The notes below the pieces were generated by a model. The model did not search any database. It was not told the DNA's origin and worked only from the letters and a program-made list of their open reading frames with translations. From positions 3,410,001-3,474,000 of the forward strand of contig NZ_CP020555.1 of assembly GCF_002080455.1 (NCBI RefSeq): a DNA stretch of 64,000 nucleotides. The letters are read 5' to 3'. The position numbers were made by a program, and so were the translations under genes. The stretch is from Streptomyces sp. Sge12. GTDB lineage: Bacteria; Actinomycetota; Actinomycetes; Streptomycetales; Streptomycetaceae. Position 1 is the first letter of the stretch, and each line of letters starts with the position of its first letter. This document shows positions 50,836 to 60,876 of this stretch, piece by piece.

Positions 50836-52368
50836 CTATTGCGCGAAGAGGCTGCCCGTCGTGACGCGCAGGATGATCTCGGGGGCGCCGGACAGCACGA
50901 CCGCCGTGATCGCGGTGAGGACGACGGCCGCCGCCACGGGCCAGGGGGCCCTCGTACGGGTCTGCGCGCCCTCGGGGGTGCGGAAGAGCAGTGCCGTCCA
51001 GCGCAGGTAGTAGTACAGGGCGATGACGACGTTGATCGCCATGACCACGGCCAGCCAGCCCAGGCCCGCGTCGACGGCGGACCGGAAGACGGTGACCTTG
51101 GCGAAGAGCCCGATGATGCCCGGCGGCAGGCCCGCCAGGCAGAGCAGGAAGAAGGCCAGTGAGAGGGCGGCCAGCGGGCGCTCGGCGTACAGGCCGCGGT
51201 AGTCGCTGATCCGGTGCAGCGGCTTCGTACGGGCCACCAGGGCGGCCACGGAGAAGGCGCCGAGGTTCACGGCGGCGTACATGAGGGCGTAGGCGACCGT
51301 GGAGCCGATCTGGTCGCGGTCGGTGTACGCGGCCGCGGCGATCGGGACCAGCAGGTAGCCGGCCTGGCCGACCGAGGACCAGGCGAGCAGCCGTACGGCG
51401 CTGTTCGGGCGGTCCGCGGACTGCCGGACGGCGGCGGCGTTGCCGAGCGTCATGGTCAGCGCGGCCAGCACGGCGAGGGCAGGGCCCCAGATGTCGGAGT
51501 ACGCCGGGAAGGCGATCACCGTGACGAGGATGAGGCCGGTGAAACCGACGGCCTTGCCGATCACCGAGAGGTAGCCGGCGATGGGCAGCGGGGCGCCGAC
51601 GTAGGTGTCGGGGACCCAGAAGTGGAAGGGGACGGCCGCGGTCTTGAAGGCGAAACCGACGAGGGTGAGCGCGACGCCGGCCATGGCGAGGGTGTCGAGC
51701 TGCCCGGGGACGTCTTCGAGGCGGTCGGCGACCTGGGTGAGGTGCAGGGAGCCGGTGGTGGCGTAGACGAAGCTGACGCCCATCAGCGACACGGCGGTGG
51801 CGGTGACGGAGGACAGGAAGAACTTCAGGGCGGCCTCGGAGGAGAGCCGGTTCCCGCGGCGCATGCCGACGAGGGCGAAGGCGGGCAGCGAGGCGACTTC
51901 GAGCGCGACGATCAGGGTGGCGAGGTCGCGGGAGGCGGGCAGCAGGGCCGCGCCCGCGGCGGAGGAGAGCAGCAGGAACCAGTACTCGCCGGCCGGCATG
52001 CGGGTGTCGCGGACGGCGGTGACCGACACCAGGGCGGTGACCAGGGCTCCGGCCAGTACCAGGAACTGGATGGCGATCGTGAAGCGGTCGGCGACGTAGC
52101 TGCACGCCGCGGGGTCGCCGGTGAGGCAGAAGGTGGCCCGGTCTCCGGCGCGCAGGGGCAGCAGGGTGGCGGTCGCGGCGGCCAGGCCGGCCACCGAGAT
52201 CCAGCCGAGGACGGGCTTGTGGCGCTCTGCGAGGAACAGGTCGGCGACGAGGACGGCCAGCCCGACGGCGGCGGTGATCACCACGGGTGCGATGGCGAGC
52301 CAGTCGACGGACTGGACCAGGCTCGGGGCCTTGGCGGAGAGGGCCGTCAGGGCCGTCGTGGCCGTCAT
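50836..52368 (-). CDS. nuoN: NADH-quinone oxidoreductase subunit N
   Basis: 510 residues from ATG 52368, overlapping the nuoM stop (ATGA). Antiporter-like proton-pumping subunit with about 14 helices; conserved SSEAALKFFLSSVTATAVSLMG and GFAFKTAAVPFHFWVPDTY carry the key Lys and His of the channel. It is the last gene of the ten-gene operon. All transport motifs appear intact, so proton pumping should be retained even though the electron-input subunits are absent from this locus. Confidence 0.93.
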   Translation of the reverse strand: MTATTALTALSAKAPSLVQSVDWLAIAPVVITAAVGLAVLVADLFLAERHKPVLGWISVAGLAAATATLLPLRAGDRATFCLTGDPAACSYVADRFTIAIQFLVLAGALVTALVSVTAVRDTRMPAGEYWFLLLSSAAGAALLPASRDLATLIVALEVASLPAFALVGMRRGNRLSSEAALKFFLSSVTATAVSLMGVSFVYATTGSLHLTQVADRLEDVPGQLDTLAMAGVALTLVGFAFKTAAVPFHFWVPDTYVGAPLPIAGYLSVIGKAVGFTGLILVTVIAFPAYSDIWGPALAVLAALTMTLGNAAAVRQSADRPNSAVRLLAWSSVGQAGYLLVPIAAAAYTDRDQIGSTVAYALMYAAVNLGAFSVAALVARTKPLHRISDYRGLYAERPLAALSLAFFLLCLAGLPPGIIGLFAKVTVFRSAVDAGLGWLAVVMAINVVIALYYYLRWTALLFRTPEGAQTRTRAPWPVAAAVVLTAITAVVLSGAPEIILRVTTGSLFAQ

Positions 52369-53960
52369 GAATTGCCTCCTGCGAGGAGCTTCTGGACGGC
52401 CGGGTCGGTGAGGCCGAGGAGGACCGCGGGCCACAGGCCGGCGAGGACGGTGAGGGCGACGAGCGGGGTCCAGGCGGCGAATTCGTAGCGCTGGATGTCC
52501 GGGACGGCGAGCTCGGGGCCGGCTTTCGGGTCTCCCATGCAGACGCGCCGTACGACGATCAGCAGGTAGGCGGCGGTGAGCAGGGTGCCGAACGCCCCGA
52601 TGGCCATGTAGGTGAGGAAGGCGGGGCGGGAGAGGCCCTCGGCGGGCTCGAAGGCGCCGAAGAGGGCCAGCATCTCGCCCCAGAAGCCGGCCAGGCCCGG
52701 CAGGCCGAGGGAGGCGACGGCGGCAAAGGCGAGGAAGGCGCCCATGCGGGGGGCGCGGCCGTAGAGGGCGGCGCCGGTGGCCCCGGCGAGGGTGTCGAGG
52801 TCGGCGGTGCCGTAGCGGTCCTTGAGGGCGCCGACCAGGAAGAAGAGGAGGCCGGTGATCAGGCCGTGGGCGATGTTGGCGAAGAGCGCGCCGTTGACGC
52901 CGGTGGGGGTCATGGACGCGATGCCGAGGAGGACGAAGCCCATGTGGCCGACGGAGGAGTAGGCGATGAGGCGCTTGAGGTCGCCCTTGTTCCCCTTGCG
53001 GGCCAGCGCGAGGCAGGCGAGCGATCCGTAGACGATGCCGACGGCGGCGAAGGCCCCGAGGTAAGGGGCGAAGGTGGCCATGCCGTCGGGGGTGATGGGC
53101 AGCAGGATGCGGACGAACCCGTACGTGCCCATCTTGAGCAGGACGCCGGCCAGCAGGACGGATCCGACGGTGGGCGCGGCGGTGTGCGCGTCCGGCAGCC
53201 AGCTGTGCAGGGGCCACATCGGGGTCTTCACGGCGAGGCCGAGGCCGATGGCGAGGACGGCCAGGAGCTGGGTGGTGTGGGACAGTTCGCGGCCGTTGTC
53301 AGAGGCGAGTGCCACCATGTCGAATGTGCCGCTCGTCACACCGATGAGCAGCAGGCCGAGCAGCATGACCACGGAGCCGAGGAGGGTGTAGAGGATGAAC
53401 TTCCAGGCGGCGGCCTGCCGCTGAGCACCGCCCCAGCGGGCGATGAGGAAGTACATCGGGATGAGGACCATCTCGAAGGCGAGGAAGAAGAGCAGCAGGT
53501 CGAGGACGGCGAAGGTGGCGAGGGTGCCGGACTCCAGGACCAGGAGCAGTGCGACGAAGGCCTTCGGGGAGGGGCCCGCGGGGAGCTTGAAGTAGCTGTA
53601 GAGCGCGCAGAGGAAGAACAGCAGCGCGGTCATCAGGAGGAGGGGGAGCGAGATGCCGTCGATGCCGAGGTGGATCCGGACGTTCAGCGCCTGGATCCAG
53701 CTGATGTCCGTCGTCGCCTGGAAGCGGGACGGGGCGTCGTGGTCGAAGCCCAGGGTGAGGGCGATGGCCGCGGCGAGGATCACGCCGGTCACGGTCACGC
53801 CGTGGCGGAGCACGGCCTGTTCGGGGCTCTTGCCCTTGAGGCCGGGCGGGGCCGGCAGGAGCGCCGCGGCGGAGCCGAGGAGCGGTGCGACCACGATGAA
53901 CGCCAGAAGGAACTGCATCACGGACGGGCTGATATCAATCACGGCTGACTCACGGCTCAC
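52365..53960 (-). CDS. nuoM: NADH-quinone oxidoreductase subunit M
   Basis: 531 residues from GTG 53960, which overlaps the nuoL stop; GTG 53942 would give 525. Antiporter-like subunit with about 14 helices. FLAFEMVLIPMYFLI holds the conserved Glu of helix 5; GLAVKTPMWPLHSWLPDAHTAAP holds the Lys and the signature that follows. The two adjacent couplings (nuoL and nuoN) support co-translation. Confidence 0.93.
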   Translation of the reverse strand: MSRESAVIDISPSVMQFLLAFIVVAPLLGSAAALLPAPPGLKGKSPEQAVLRHGVTVTGVILAAAIALTLGFDHDAPSRFQATTDISWIQALNVRIHLGIDGISLPLLLMTALLFFLCALYSYFKLPAGPSPKAFVALLLVLESGTLATFAVLDLLLFFLAFEMVLIPMYFLIARWGGAQRQAAAWKFILYTLLGSVVMLLGLLLIGVTSGTFDMVALASDNGRELSHTTQLLAVLAIGLGLAVKTPMWPLHSWLPDAHTAAPTVGSVLLAGVLLKMGTYGFVRILLPITPDGMATFAPYLGAFAAVGIVYGSLACLALARKGNKGDLKRLIAYSSVGHMGFVLLGIASMTPTGVNGALFANIAHGLITGLLFFLVGALKDRYGTADLDTLAGATGAALYGRAPRMGAFLAFAAVASLGLPGLAGFWGEMLALFGAFEPAEGLSRPAFLTYMAIGAFGTLLTAAYLLIVVRRVCMGDPKAGPELAVPDIQRYEFAAWTPLVALTVLAGLWPAVLLGLTDPAVQKLLAGGNS

Positions 53961-55978
53961 GATCCGGCGTTGACGTTGGCGAGGACGGCGGTGGCGATCG
54001 CCAGGACCACGGCGCCGGCGAGCAGGGCGCTCAGGTAGCTCTGCACGTTGCCGGTCTGGGCGCGGCGGACGAGGCTGCCGAGCAGCTGGGTGCCGGTGCC
54101 CGCGCCGCGGACGTACGTGTCCACGACCTCGCGGTCGAGGAAGCGGACGAGGCTCGCGGCGGCCCGGACGGGCCGGACGAAGAGCCGGTCGTAGACGGCG
54201 TCGAGGTGGAAGCCGTCGGCCGCGTGGCGGTGCAGCGGGCCGAGGAACGCCTTGCCGGGGTCGGCGGCGGGGCCGACCGGGACGGCGGGGTGATCGTGGG
54301 TCACCTCGGCCACCTCGGGGGCCTCCGCGGCGGATTCGGCGGCGACGGCGGCGGCGGGCGCTCCGGCCGCGGCTGCGGCCCGGGTGCCGGCGGCGGTCGC
54401 GAGGGCGGCCTTCGCGGAGGCCCGCTGCCAGAGGGCGTAGGTCAGCATCGCGCCGATGGCGGCGGCGCCCGTGCCGAGGACCGAGGTGACCAGGGTCGGG
54501 GTGAGCTCCCCGCCGTCGAACCAGCCGGCGATGGGGCCCGCTGCGAGGCCGAATCCGACCGACGGGATCGCCAGCAGCCACAGCACGCCGGTCATGGCGA
54601 GGGGTTCCTTGCCGTGGTCGGGGGCGGCCGCGCCCCGGCCGCGGAAGGCCATCAGCCACAGCCGGGTGGCGTAGGCGGCGGTGAGCAGGGCGGTCAGCAG
54701 ACCGGCGACGAGCACGAGCCAGCCGGCGGCGCTCGGGGCGAATTCCGAGTGGCCGGCCGCGGTGTTCTCGGCGGCGACGAGGACGGCTTCCTTCGAGAAG
54801 AAGCCGGCGAAGGGCGGGACGGCGGCGAGCGCGAGCAGCGCGATCGTCATCGTCCAGAAGGCGTCGGGGATGCGCTTGGACAGGCCGCCCATCCGGGACA
54901 TGGCGCCCAGGGAGTTCGTACCGGCGGCGTGGATGATCACGCCGGCGCCGAGGAAGAGGAGCGCCTTGAAGGCGCCGTGGGACAGGAGGTGGAAGACGGC
55001 GGCGCCGCGGTCGCCGACGGCCAGGGCGCCGACCATGTAGCCGAGCTGGCCGACCGTGGAGTAGGCGAGCACTCGCTTGATGTCGTCCTGGGCGATGGCG
55101 GCCAGGCCGGAGCCGACCATCGTGACGGCCGCCATCACGGCCATGACGACCAGCGCGGCACGGGAGGCCGCGAAGACGGGCAGGAGGCGGGCGATGAAGT
55201 AGACGCCGGCCGCGACCATCGTCGCGGCGTGGATCAGCGCCGACACCGGGGTGGGGCCCGCCATGGCGTCGGGGAGCCAGGTGTGCAGGGGGAACTGCGC
55301 GGACTTGCCCGCGACTCCGGCGAGCAGGAGCAGTGCGATCAAGGTCGGGTGGTCGAGTCCGCCCGCGGCGACGGTGTTCAGGATCTTCGGGATCCGGAAG
55401 GAGCCGGCGTCCGTGCCGAGCGCGAACAGGCCGATCAGGAAGGGGACGTCGCCGAGCTTGGTGACGAGGAAGGCCTTCAGGGAGGCGGAGCGGGCCGCTT
55501 CGGTCTCCCAGTAGTGGCCGACCAGGAAGTACGAGCAGATGCCCATGATCTCCCAGCCGACCAGCAGCACCATCAGGTCGCCGGAGTAGACGACGAGCAG
55601 CATGGCGGAGGTGAACAGTGAGACGAGAGCGGCATACGACGGGTAGCGCGGGTCCTCACGGAGGTACGCCGTCGAGTAGAGCTGTACGCAGGTGGCGACG
55701 ACCCCGACCAGGACGGCGACCAGCACGGCGAAGCCGTCCAGGTACAGCGAGAGGTCGATCGGCACCGAGCCGGTCGGGGTCAGCTCGGTCGCGGTGTCGA
55801 TCGGCTCGCCGCCGCCCTGGCGGACGGCGACGATGACGGCCAGTACGGCGGAGGCGAGCGTCGGCAGGATGGCGAGCGGCCGGACGAAGCCGGGTGCGGT
55901 GCGGCCGAGCAGCAGTCCCGCGACCGCGCCCAGGAAGGGCAGCAGCGGGACGAGGACGGCGAGGGTCGTGGTGCTCAC
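53957..55978 (-). CDS. nuoL: NADH-quinone oxidoreductase subunit L
   Basis: 673 residues, the largest pump subunit. [19 protein letters not shown] carries the conserved Glu, and [33 protein letters not shown] the Lys and His of the proton path. An Ala/His-rich linker at about 510-570 precedes the C-terminal amphipathic helix and last anchor helix ([11 protein letters not shown]...). The GTG start overlaps the nuoK stop. The pump appears complete. Confidence 0.93.
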   Translation of the reverse strand: MSTTTLAVLVPLLPFLGAVAGLLLGRTAPGFVRPLAILPTLASAVLAVIVAVRQGGGEPIDTATELTPTGSVPIDLSLYLDGFAVLVAVLVGVVATCVQLYSTAYLREDPRYPSYAALVSLFTSAMLLVVYSGDLMVLLVGWEIMGICSYFLVGHYWETEAARSASLKAFLVTKLGDVPFLIGLFALGTDAGSFRIPKILNTVAAGGLDHPTLIALLLLAGVAGKSAQFPLHTWLPDAMAGPTPVSALIHAATMVAAGVYFIARLLPVFAASRAALVVMAVMAAVTMVGSGLAAIAQDDIKRVLAYSTVGQLGYMVGALAVGDRGAAVFHLLSHGAFKALLFLGAGVIIHAAGTNSLGAMSRMGGLSKRIPDAFWTMTIALLALAAVPPFAGFFSKEAVLVAAENTAAGHSEFAPSAAGWLVLVAGLLTALLTAAYATRLWLMAFRGRGAAAPDHGKEPLAMTGVLWLLAIPSVGFGLAAGPIAGWFDGGELTPTLVTSVLGTGAAAIGAMLTYALWQRASAKAALATAAGTRAAAAAGAPAAAVAAESAAEAPEVAEVTHDHPAVPVGPAADPGKAFLGPLHRHAADGFHLDAVYDRLFVRPVRAAASLVRFLDREVVDTYVRGAGTGTQLLGSLVRRAQTGNVQSYLSALLAGAVVLAIATAVLANVNAGS

Positions 55979-56325
55979 GCGGTGACCTCGCTCTGGTTGT
56001 TCGCGGCGGCGGGCTCGTGGCCCTCGGCGGTGTCGCGCAGCCGGTCGACGTCGGAGGTGCCCCGGTTGCGGTACACCATCAGCACGATGGCGAGGCCGAT
56101 GCCGATCTCGGCGGCGGCGATCGCGATGGTGAAGAGGGTGAGGGCCTGGCCGGCGTGCAGGGCGTCGCGCAGCCAGACGTCGAAGGCCACCAGGTTCAGG
56201 TTGACGGCGTTGAGCATCAGCTCGACGGACATCAGGACCAGGATGGCGTTGCGGCGGGCGAGTACTCCGTACAGGCCCGTGCAGAAGAGGAGCGCCGCGA
56301 GGACGGCGGGGTAGGCGAGGTGCAT
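55975..56325 (-). CDS. nuoK: NADH-quinone oxidoreductase subunit K
   Basis: 116 residues, three helices. [16 protein letters not shown] contains the conserved Glu of helix 2, and [20 protein letters not shown] the second buried Glu. A 15-residue hydrophilic tail is longer than usual. The ATG shares one base with the nuoJ stop (TGATG), so translation is coupled. Confidence 0.93.
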   Translation of the reverse strand: MHLAYPAVLAALLFCTGLYGVLARRNAILVLMSVELMLNAVNLNLVAFDVWLRDALHAGQALTLFTIAIAAAEIGIGLAIVLMVYRNRGTSDVDRLRDTAEGHEPAAANNQSEVTA

Positions 56326-56921
56326 CAGCGCTGCCCCTTGTCGCTGGCGTCGGCGTCTTCGGCGGAGTCGGTCCTGCGGGACAGCACGATGGCGCCGATC
56401 AGGGCCGCGAGGAGGAGGACGGAGAGCGCCTCGAAGGGCAGCACCCAGTGCTGGAAGAGGATCTCGCCGGAGACCTTCGTGGAGCCCTGGACGGGTCCGT
56501 CGAGGTCGATCCAGGTGGTGCGGAAGGCGTCGACGACCACCCAGACCAGCGACACCGCCGCGACGACGGCGACGCCGAGGGCGATCCAGCGGTTGCCGGA
56601 GTCCGCGTCCGGGGAGCGGCCGATGGGGGCCTTGGTGAGCATCAGTCCGAAGAGGAGGAGGACGACCACGGAACCGAGGTAGATGAGGACCTGGACCCAG
56701 GCGATGAACTCGGCGGTCAGCAGCAGGTACTCGACGGCGATGCCGCCGAGCGCGACGACCAGCCACAGGGCGGCGTGCACCAGCTGCTTGGTGGTGACCG
56801 TGACGAGGGCCGCGCCGAGGGTGGCGAGGCCGACGAGTACGAAGGCGATCTCGACGCCGGTCGGGGAGAGGAAGCCGGGCCCGGTGGTGGCGGCTGCGGC
56901 CAGGGTGGCGGCGGGGCTCAC
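56325..56921 (-). CDS. nuoJ: NADH-quinone oxidoreductase subunit J
   Basis: 198 residues from GTG 56921, which overlaps the nuoI stop (GTGA). Five helices; [20 protein letters not shown] is the conserved helix-3 segment that undergoes the pi-bulge transition in complex I. The N-terminus carries a Thr/Ala-rich lead of about 20 residues before helix 1. Confidence 0.92.
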   Translation of the reverse strand: MSPAATLAAAATTGPGFLSPTGVEIAFVLVGLATLGAALVTVTTKQLVHAALWLVVALGGIAVEYLLLTAEFIAWVQVLIYLGSVVVLLLFGLMLTKAPIGRSPDADSGNRWIALGVAVVAAVSLVWVVVDAFRTTWIDLDGPVQGSTKVSGEILFQHWVLPFEALSVLLLAALIGAIVLSRRTDSAEDADASDKGQR

Positions 56922-57535
56922 GCGTCTCCCTCCGGGGTCGGTTCGGTCGGCGGTTCGGTCGGCGGCGCGGTCTCGGCCGCCCGGGCGGCGGCTTCGGCGG
57001 CGGCCGCCGCCGCGGCTGCGGCTTCGGCCTTCTCCACGGCCTTGCGGGCGGCGGCGATCTCCTTGGGTTCCTCGGCGGCCGGGTCCAGCGCGGGCGGCGC
57101 CGGGACGGTCCACATCCACTCGCGGAGCTTGTCGCGCTCGTGGGTCAGCTCGTGGATGTCGGTCTCCGCGTACTCGAACTCCGGCGACCAGAAGAGGGCG
57201 TCGAAGGGGCACACCTCGATGCAGATGCCGCAGTACATGCAGAGGGAGAAGTCGATGGCGAAGCGGTCGAGGACGTTGCGGCTGCGCTCGCGGCCACCGG
57301 GGGTGGACGCCGGGACCGTCTCCTTGTGGGAGTCGATGTAGATGCACCAGTCGGGGCATTCACGGGCGCAGAGCATGCAGACGGTGCAGTTCTCCTCGAA
57401 CAGGCCGATGACCCCGCGGGAGCGGGGCGGGAGTTCGGGCTGGACCTCGGGGTACTGGGCCGTGTGCGAGCGCTTCGTCATCGTGCGCAGGGTGACGGCC
57501 AGGCCCTTGGCCAGGCCGGATCCGGGGATGGGCAT
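56918..57535 (-). CDS. nuoI: NADH-quinone oxidoreductase subunit I with Ala/Glu-rich tail
   Basis: 205 residues. Two complete 4Fe-4S motifs: [12 protein letters not shown] near 50-61 and [12 protein letters not shown] near 99-110, for clusters N6a and N6b. After about residue 150 a low-complexity tail rich in Ala, Glu and Pro follows, which is absent from ordinary NuoI. The start shares one base with the nuoH stop (TAATG). It is the wire that should receive electrons from a peripheral arm, but the genes for that arm are missing here. Confidence 0.93.
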   Translation of the reverse strand: MPIPGSGLAKGLAVTLRTMTKRSHTAQYPEVQPELPPRSRGVIGLFEENCTVCMLCARECPDWCIYIDSHKETVPASTPGGRERSRNVLDRFAIDFSLCMYCGICIEVCPFDALFWSPEFEYAETDIHELTHERDKLREWMWTVPAPPALDPAAEEPKEIAAARKAVEKAEAAAAAAAAAEAAARAAETAPPTEPPTEPTPEGDA

Positions 57536-58503
57536 TACTGGATCGCCACCTTCACGATGCCGGTGAGCGCGATCTGGGCGAGCGCGAGCGGGATGAGTGT
57601 GGTCCAGGCGAGCTTCTGGAGCTGGTCCTCGCGCAGGCGCGGGTAGCTCACGCGGAGCCAGATCACGACGAAGGCGAGGATCGCGGTCTTGAGGAGGGTC
57701 CAGACCCAGCCGAGGTCGTCGCCGCCGAAGGGGCCGTGCCAGCCGCCGAGGAAGAGGACGGTGGTGAGGAAGCAGAGGACGACGATGCCGGCGTACTCGG
57801 CGAGCAGGAACAGCGCGAAGCGCAGGCCGGTGTACTCGGTGTACGCGCCGAAGATGATCTCGGAGTCGGCGACGGGCATGTCGAAGGGGGGACGCTGCAG
57901 TTCGGCGAGGCCGGCGGTGAAGAAGACGAGGGCGCCGACGATCTGCCAGGGCAGCCACCACCACTCGAAGGCCTCGACGATGCCGGGGAGGGAGACCGTA
58001 CCGGCGGCCATGGCGACGGAGGCGGCGGCGAGCAGCATGGGCAGCTCGTAGGCGAGCAGCTGGGCGGCGGTGCGCAGGCCGCCGAGCAGGGAGAACTTGT
58101 TCGCGGAGGCCCAGCCGGCCATCAGGGAGCCGAGGACTCCGACGCCCATGACGGCCAGCACGAAGAACAGGCCCGCGTCGATGACCTGGCCGACGGCCCC
58201 CTCGCCGGGGCCGATCGGGATGGCCAGGAGGACGAGGAGGTACGGCAGCAGGGCGACGGCGGGGGCGAGCTGGAAGATCCGGCGGTCGGCGCCCGCCGGG
58301 ACGATGTCTTCCTTCTGCGCGAACTTCACGCCGTCGGCGACGAGCTGGGCCCAGCCGTGGAAGCCGCCGGCGTACATGGGGCCGAGGCGGCCCTGCATGT
58401 GGGCCATCACCTTGTGCTCGGTCTGCCCGACGACGAGCGGAAGCACGAGGAAGACGGCGAAGACGACGATCAGCCGGAGGGCGACGTCGAGGACGTCGTT
58501 CAC
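57535..58503 (-). CDS. nuoH: NADH-quinone oxidoreductase subunit H
   Basis: 322 residues from GTG 58503, about eight helices. Ligand-channel segments are visible: [43 protein letters not shown] shorter form than the usual 400-residue-plus actinobacterial NuoH; the C-terminus ends soon after the last helix. It supplies the quinone-entry tunnel together with NuoB and NuoD; NuoD is not encoded in this operon. Confidence 0.92.
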   Translation of the reverse strand: MNDVLDVALRLIVVFAVFLVLPLVVGQTEHKVMAHMQGRLGPMYAGGFHGWAQLVADGVKFAQKEDIVPAGADRRIFQLAPAVALLPYLLVLLAIPIGPGEGAVGQVIDAGLFFVLAVMGVGVLGSLMAGWASANKFSLLGGLRTAAQLLAYELPMLLAAASVAMAAGTVSLPGIVEAFEWWWLPWQIVGALVFFTAGLAELQRPPFDMPVADSEIIFGAYTEYTGLRFALFLLAEYAGIVVLCFLTTVLFLGGWHGPFGGDDLGWVWTLLKTAILAFVVIWLRVSYPRLREDQLQKLAWTTLIPLALAQIALTGIVKVAIQ

Positions 58504-59726
58504 GCGTCGCCTCCGTTGTCGGGTGTGGGGTCGGTCTTGGGGGTGGCCGGGCGGCCGGGCCCGGGTTCCGGCTCGGGTCCGGGTCCCGGTTCGGGTCCGG
58601 CTGCCGGGTCGGCCGCGGGCTCGGCCGCCGCAGGCTCATGGGGCTCGGCCTTCGGCGCCGCCGCGGGAGGCGCGGGCGCGGCCTCCGGCGCGGGGCGGGG
58701 GGCCGGCTCCTCGAAGGCGGGCTTCGGGTCGTGCCAGGGGGCGTCCGAGCTGCGGGGCGCAGGGCGGCGCGGCGGAGCCGCTGCCCCGCCCGCGTCCGGG
58801 GCGCCGGGGGCGGGCGTCTGGCTCGCCGAGCCGTCGGCGACCGAGCGGCTACGACGCGGGGGGCGCGCCGCGGCCTCCGGAGCGGGTGCGTCCGGGGTAG
58901 CGGCGGGCTCCGCGTCCGGGGCGGCGGCTGCCGCCGCCTGACTGGCCGAGCCCTCCGACACCGAGCGCGTACGACGGGGCGGACGCGGCGCGGCTTCCTC
59001 GGACGCCTCGGCCGGGGGCTGGGTGGCCGAGCCTTCGGCGACCGAGCGGGTGCGGCGCACGGGTGCGCCCTCGCGCGGGGTGCGTGCGGCGGCGCCCGCG
59101 GCGCCGGCCGCGCGCGGGGTACGGGCCGGGCGGGCGGGGGCCGGCGGGAGCTGACCCTTCATCGGGCCCCAGTCATTGGGGTCCGGTACGCCCGGCGGAA
59201 GCATCTGACGGCGCTTGGGCGCGTCCGGGTCGTGCGCCTCGCCCGGCTCCTTGGCCCCGGGCCAGGCCTTGGCGACGCGCGCGGCCAGGACGAAGTCCTT
59301 GCGCAGCGGGTGCCCCTCGAAGTTCTCCGGGAGCAGGAGGGGCACGAGGTTCGGGTGGTCGGTGAAGGTCACCCCGAACATTTCGAAGGTCTCCCGCTCG
59401 TGCCATTCCGCGCCCGCGTAGACGGCGACGGCGGACGGCAGGGAAGCGGCGCTGTGCGGGACGGTCGTGCGCAGCAGCAGTCGGCGCACCCGGTGGTTCT
59501 CCAGCGATGCGACGTGCGCGCAGATCCGGAAACCCGTGCCGGGCTCGTCGACCGCGCTCAGCCAGTCGAAGTACGTGCAGCCGAGCTTGTCCCGGGCGAT
59601 TTCGAGGGCGGAGATCCAGCTGCCGACGGGTACGTCCACGGTGAGCACGTCGTACGAGAACTCGGCGACGGCCTCGGCGCCGAAGACCGTCGCCGCCGCG
59701 TCGGGGAGGGAGTCGTAGAGGTTCAC
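58500..59726 (-). CDS. nuoC: NuoC-like subunit with long Pro/Ala-rich C-terminal extension; no NuoD partner
   Basis: 408 residues from GTG 59726, overlapping the nuoB stop. Residues 1 to about 155 are a normal 30-kDa (NuoC) domain, with the signature [12 protein letters not shown] at 110-121 and HPLRKDF at 139-145. From about 190 on the protein is a disordered Pro/Ala/Arg-rich tail. It carries three copies of RRTRSVxxGSAxQ (224-236, 251-263, 291-303). In most nuo operons the next gene is nuoD, but here nuoH follows with a 4-base overlap. Fusion to nuoD is also absent. Confidence 0.85.
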   Translation of the reverse strand: MNLYDSLPDAAATVFGAEAVAEFSYDVLTVDVPVGSWISALEIARDKLGCTYFDWLSAVDEPGTGFRICAHVASLENHRVRRLLLRTTVPHSAASLPSAVAVYAGAEWHERETFEMFGVTFTDHPNLVPLLLPENFEGHPLRKDFVLAARVAKAWPGAKEPGEAHDPDAPKRRQMLPPGVPDPNDWGPMKGQLPPAPARPARTPRAAGAAGAAARTPREGAPVRRTRSVAEGSATQPPAEASEEAAPRPPRRTRSVSEGSASQAAAAAAPDAEPAATPDAPAPEAAARPPRRSRSVADGSASQTPAPGAPDAGGAAAPPRRPAPRSSDAPWHDPKPAFEEPAPRPAPEAAPAPPAAAPKAEPHEPAAAEPAADPAAGPEPGPGPEPEPGPGRPATPKTDPTPDNGGDA

Positions 59727-60331
59727 GCGCCGGCCCCCGAGGTGGGCGCGGGCGGCGGCGTGACGAGACCGCTCGTCAGCTGCGACACCGAAGGCCCGTT
59801 CGCGTACCGCTCCGCCAGCGACTCGCGGGCGATCTTCTCCTGGAGCTTGAGGATGCCCTGGAGGAGTGCCTCGGGACGCGGCGGGCAGCCCGGCACGTAG
59901 ACGTCGACCGGGATGATCTGGTCGACGCCCTTGGTCACCGAGTACGAGTCCCAGTAGGGGCCGCCGCAGTTGGAGCAGGCGCCGAAGGAGATGACGTACT
60001 TCGGCTCCGGCATCTGCTCGTAGAGCCGCTTCACGGCCGGCGCCATCTTGTCCGTGACGGTGCCCGACACGATCATGAGGTCGGCCTGCCGCGGGCCGGG
60101 CGCGAAGGGGATCACACCGAGCCGGATGAAGTCGTGCCGGGCCATGGACGCGGCGATGAACTCGATCGCGCAGCAGGCCAGGCCGAAGTTGAAGACCCAC
60201 AGGCTGTACCGGCGGCCCCAGTTCAGGACCACCTTCATCGGTTCCGGGGCCAGGCGGGAGAGAACTCCGAGGCGCTTGGGCTCCGGGAGCAGCACGCCCT
60301 CGGTCGGCGTCACAGCCGGTGTCACGTCCAT
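59723..60331 (-). CDS. nuoB: NADH-quinone oxidoreductase subunit B
   Basis: 202 residues from ATG 60331. Binds the terminal cluster N2. The Cys ligands are visible: tandem CC in GLACCAIEF near 53-54, GACSNCGG near 118, and PGCPPRPEA near 148. A Pro-rich tail follows. Its start lies inside the last codons of nuoA (10-base overlap). The cluster ligands are intact. Confidence 0.94.
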   Translation of the reverse strand: MDVTPAVTPTEGVLLPEPKRLGVLSRLAPEPMKVVLNWGRRYSLWVFNFGLACCAIEFIAASMARHDFIRLGVIPFAPGPRQADLMIVSGTVTDKMAPAVKRLYEQMPEPKYVISFGACSNCGGPYWDSYSVTKGVDQIIPVDVYVPGCPPRPEALLQGILKLQEKIARESLAERYANGPSVSQLTSGLVTPPPAPTSGAGA

Positions 60332-60729
60332 TCGAGGACGCCCTTCTTGTACGCATAGAGCAGGCCGACGGCCAGGAAGCCCAGGAAGATGAACATCTCC
60401 ACCAGGGTCGTGGCGCCGTAACCGGCGGCGGCGAACACCGTCGCCCACGGGAACAGGAAGATCGAGTCGACGGCGAAGATGACGTAGAGGAACGCGTAGA
60501 CGTAGTAGCGGACCTGGGTGTGCGCCCAGCCCTCGCCGACCGGGTCCACTCCGCATTCGTACGTCAGCAGCTTCTCGGGGGTCGGCACGACGGGCCGCAG
60601 CAGGCGGCCCGCACCGAAGGCGACGGCCACGAAGAGCACACCGAGAACGGCCAGCAGACCGACGACCGAATAACTCCGGAAGTAGTCCGCCGCGAGCACG
60701 GTTACGGTCGATACCGTTGGTTCGGGCAC
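60322..60729 (-). CDS. nuoA: NADH-quinone oxidoreductase subunit A
   Basis: 135 residues from GTG 60729, chosen because GAGGAA lies 5 bases upstream; GTG 60753 is an alternative. Three helices. [32 protein letters not shown] is the conserved loop and second helix, including the Cys-Gly-Asp segment near the quinone site. First gene of the operon; its promoter lies in the 150-base gap shared with the divergent sensor kinase. Confidence 0.93.
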   Translation of the reverse strand: MPEPTVSTVTVLAADYFRSYSVVGLLAVLGVLFVAVAFGAGRLLRPVVPTPEKLLTYECGVDPVGEGWAHTQVRYYVYAFLYVIFAVDSIFLFPWATVFAAAGYGATTLVEMFIFLGFLAVGLLYAYKKGVLEWT

Positions 60730-60876
60730 GTCCGTTCCTCGCTCCTCGGTCACTGTCGACGATCTGGTACGGACGGGAGTCTAGGGCCTGCCTCACACGG
60801 GGTGGGGTTATCCCCCGTTCACAGCACCCCGGCCACCCCATGGCATCAGCGGGTCGCACTTGACAGGCTGTGCCGC

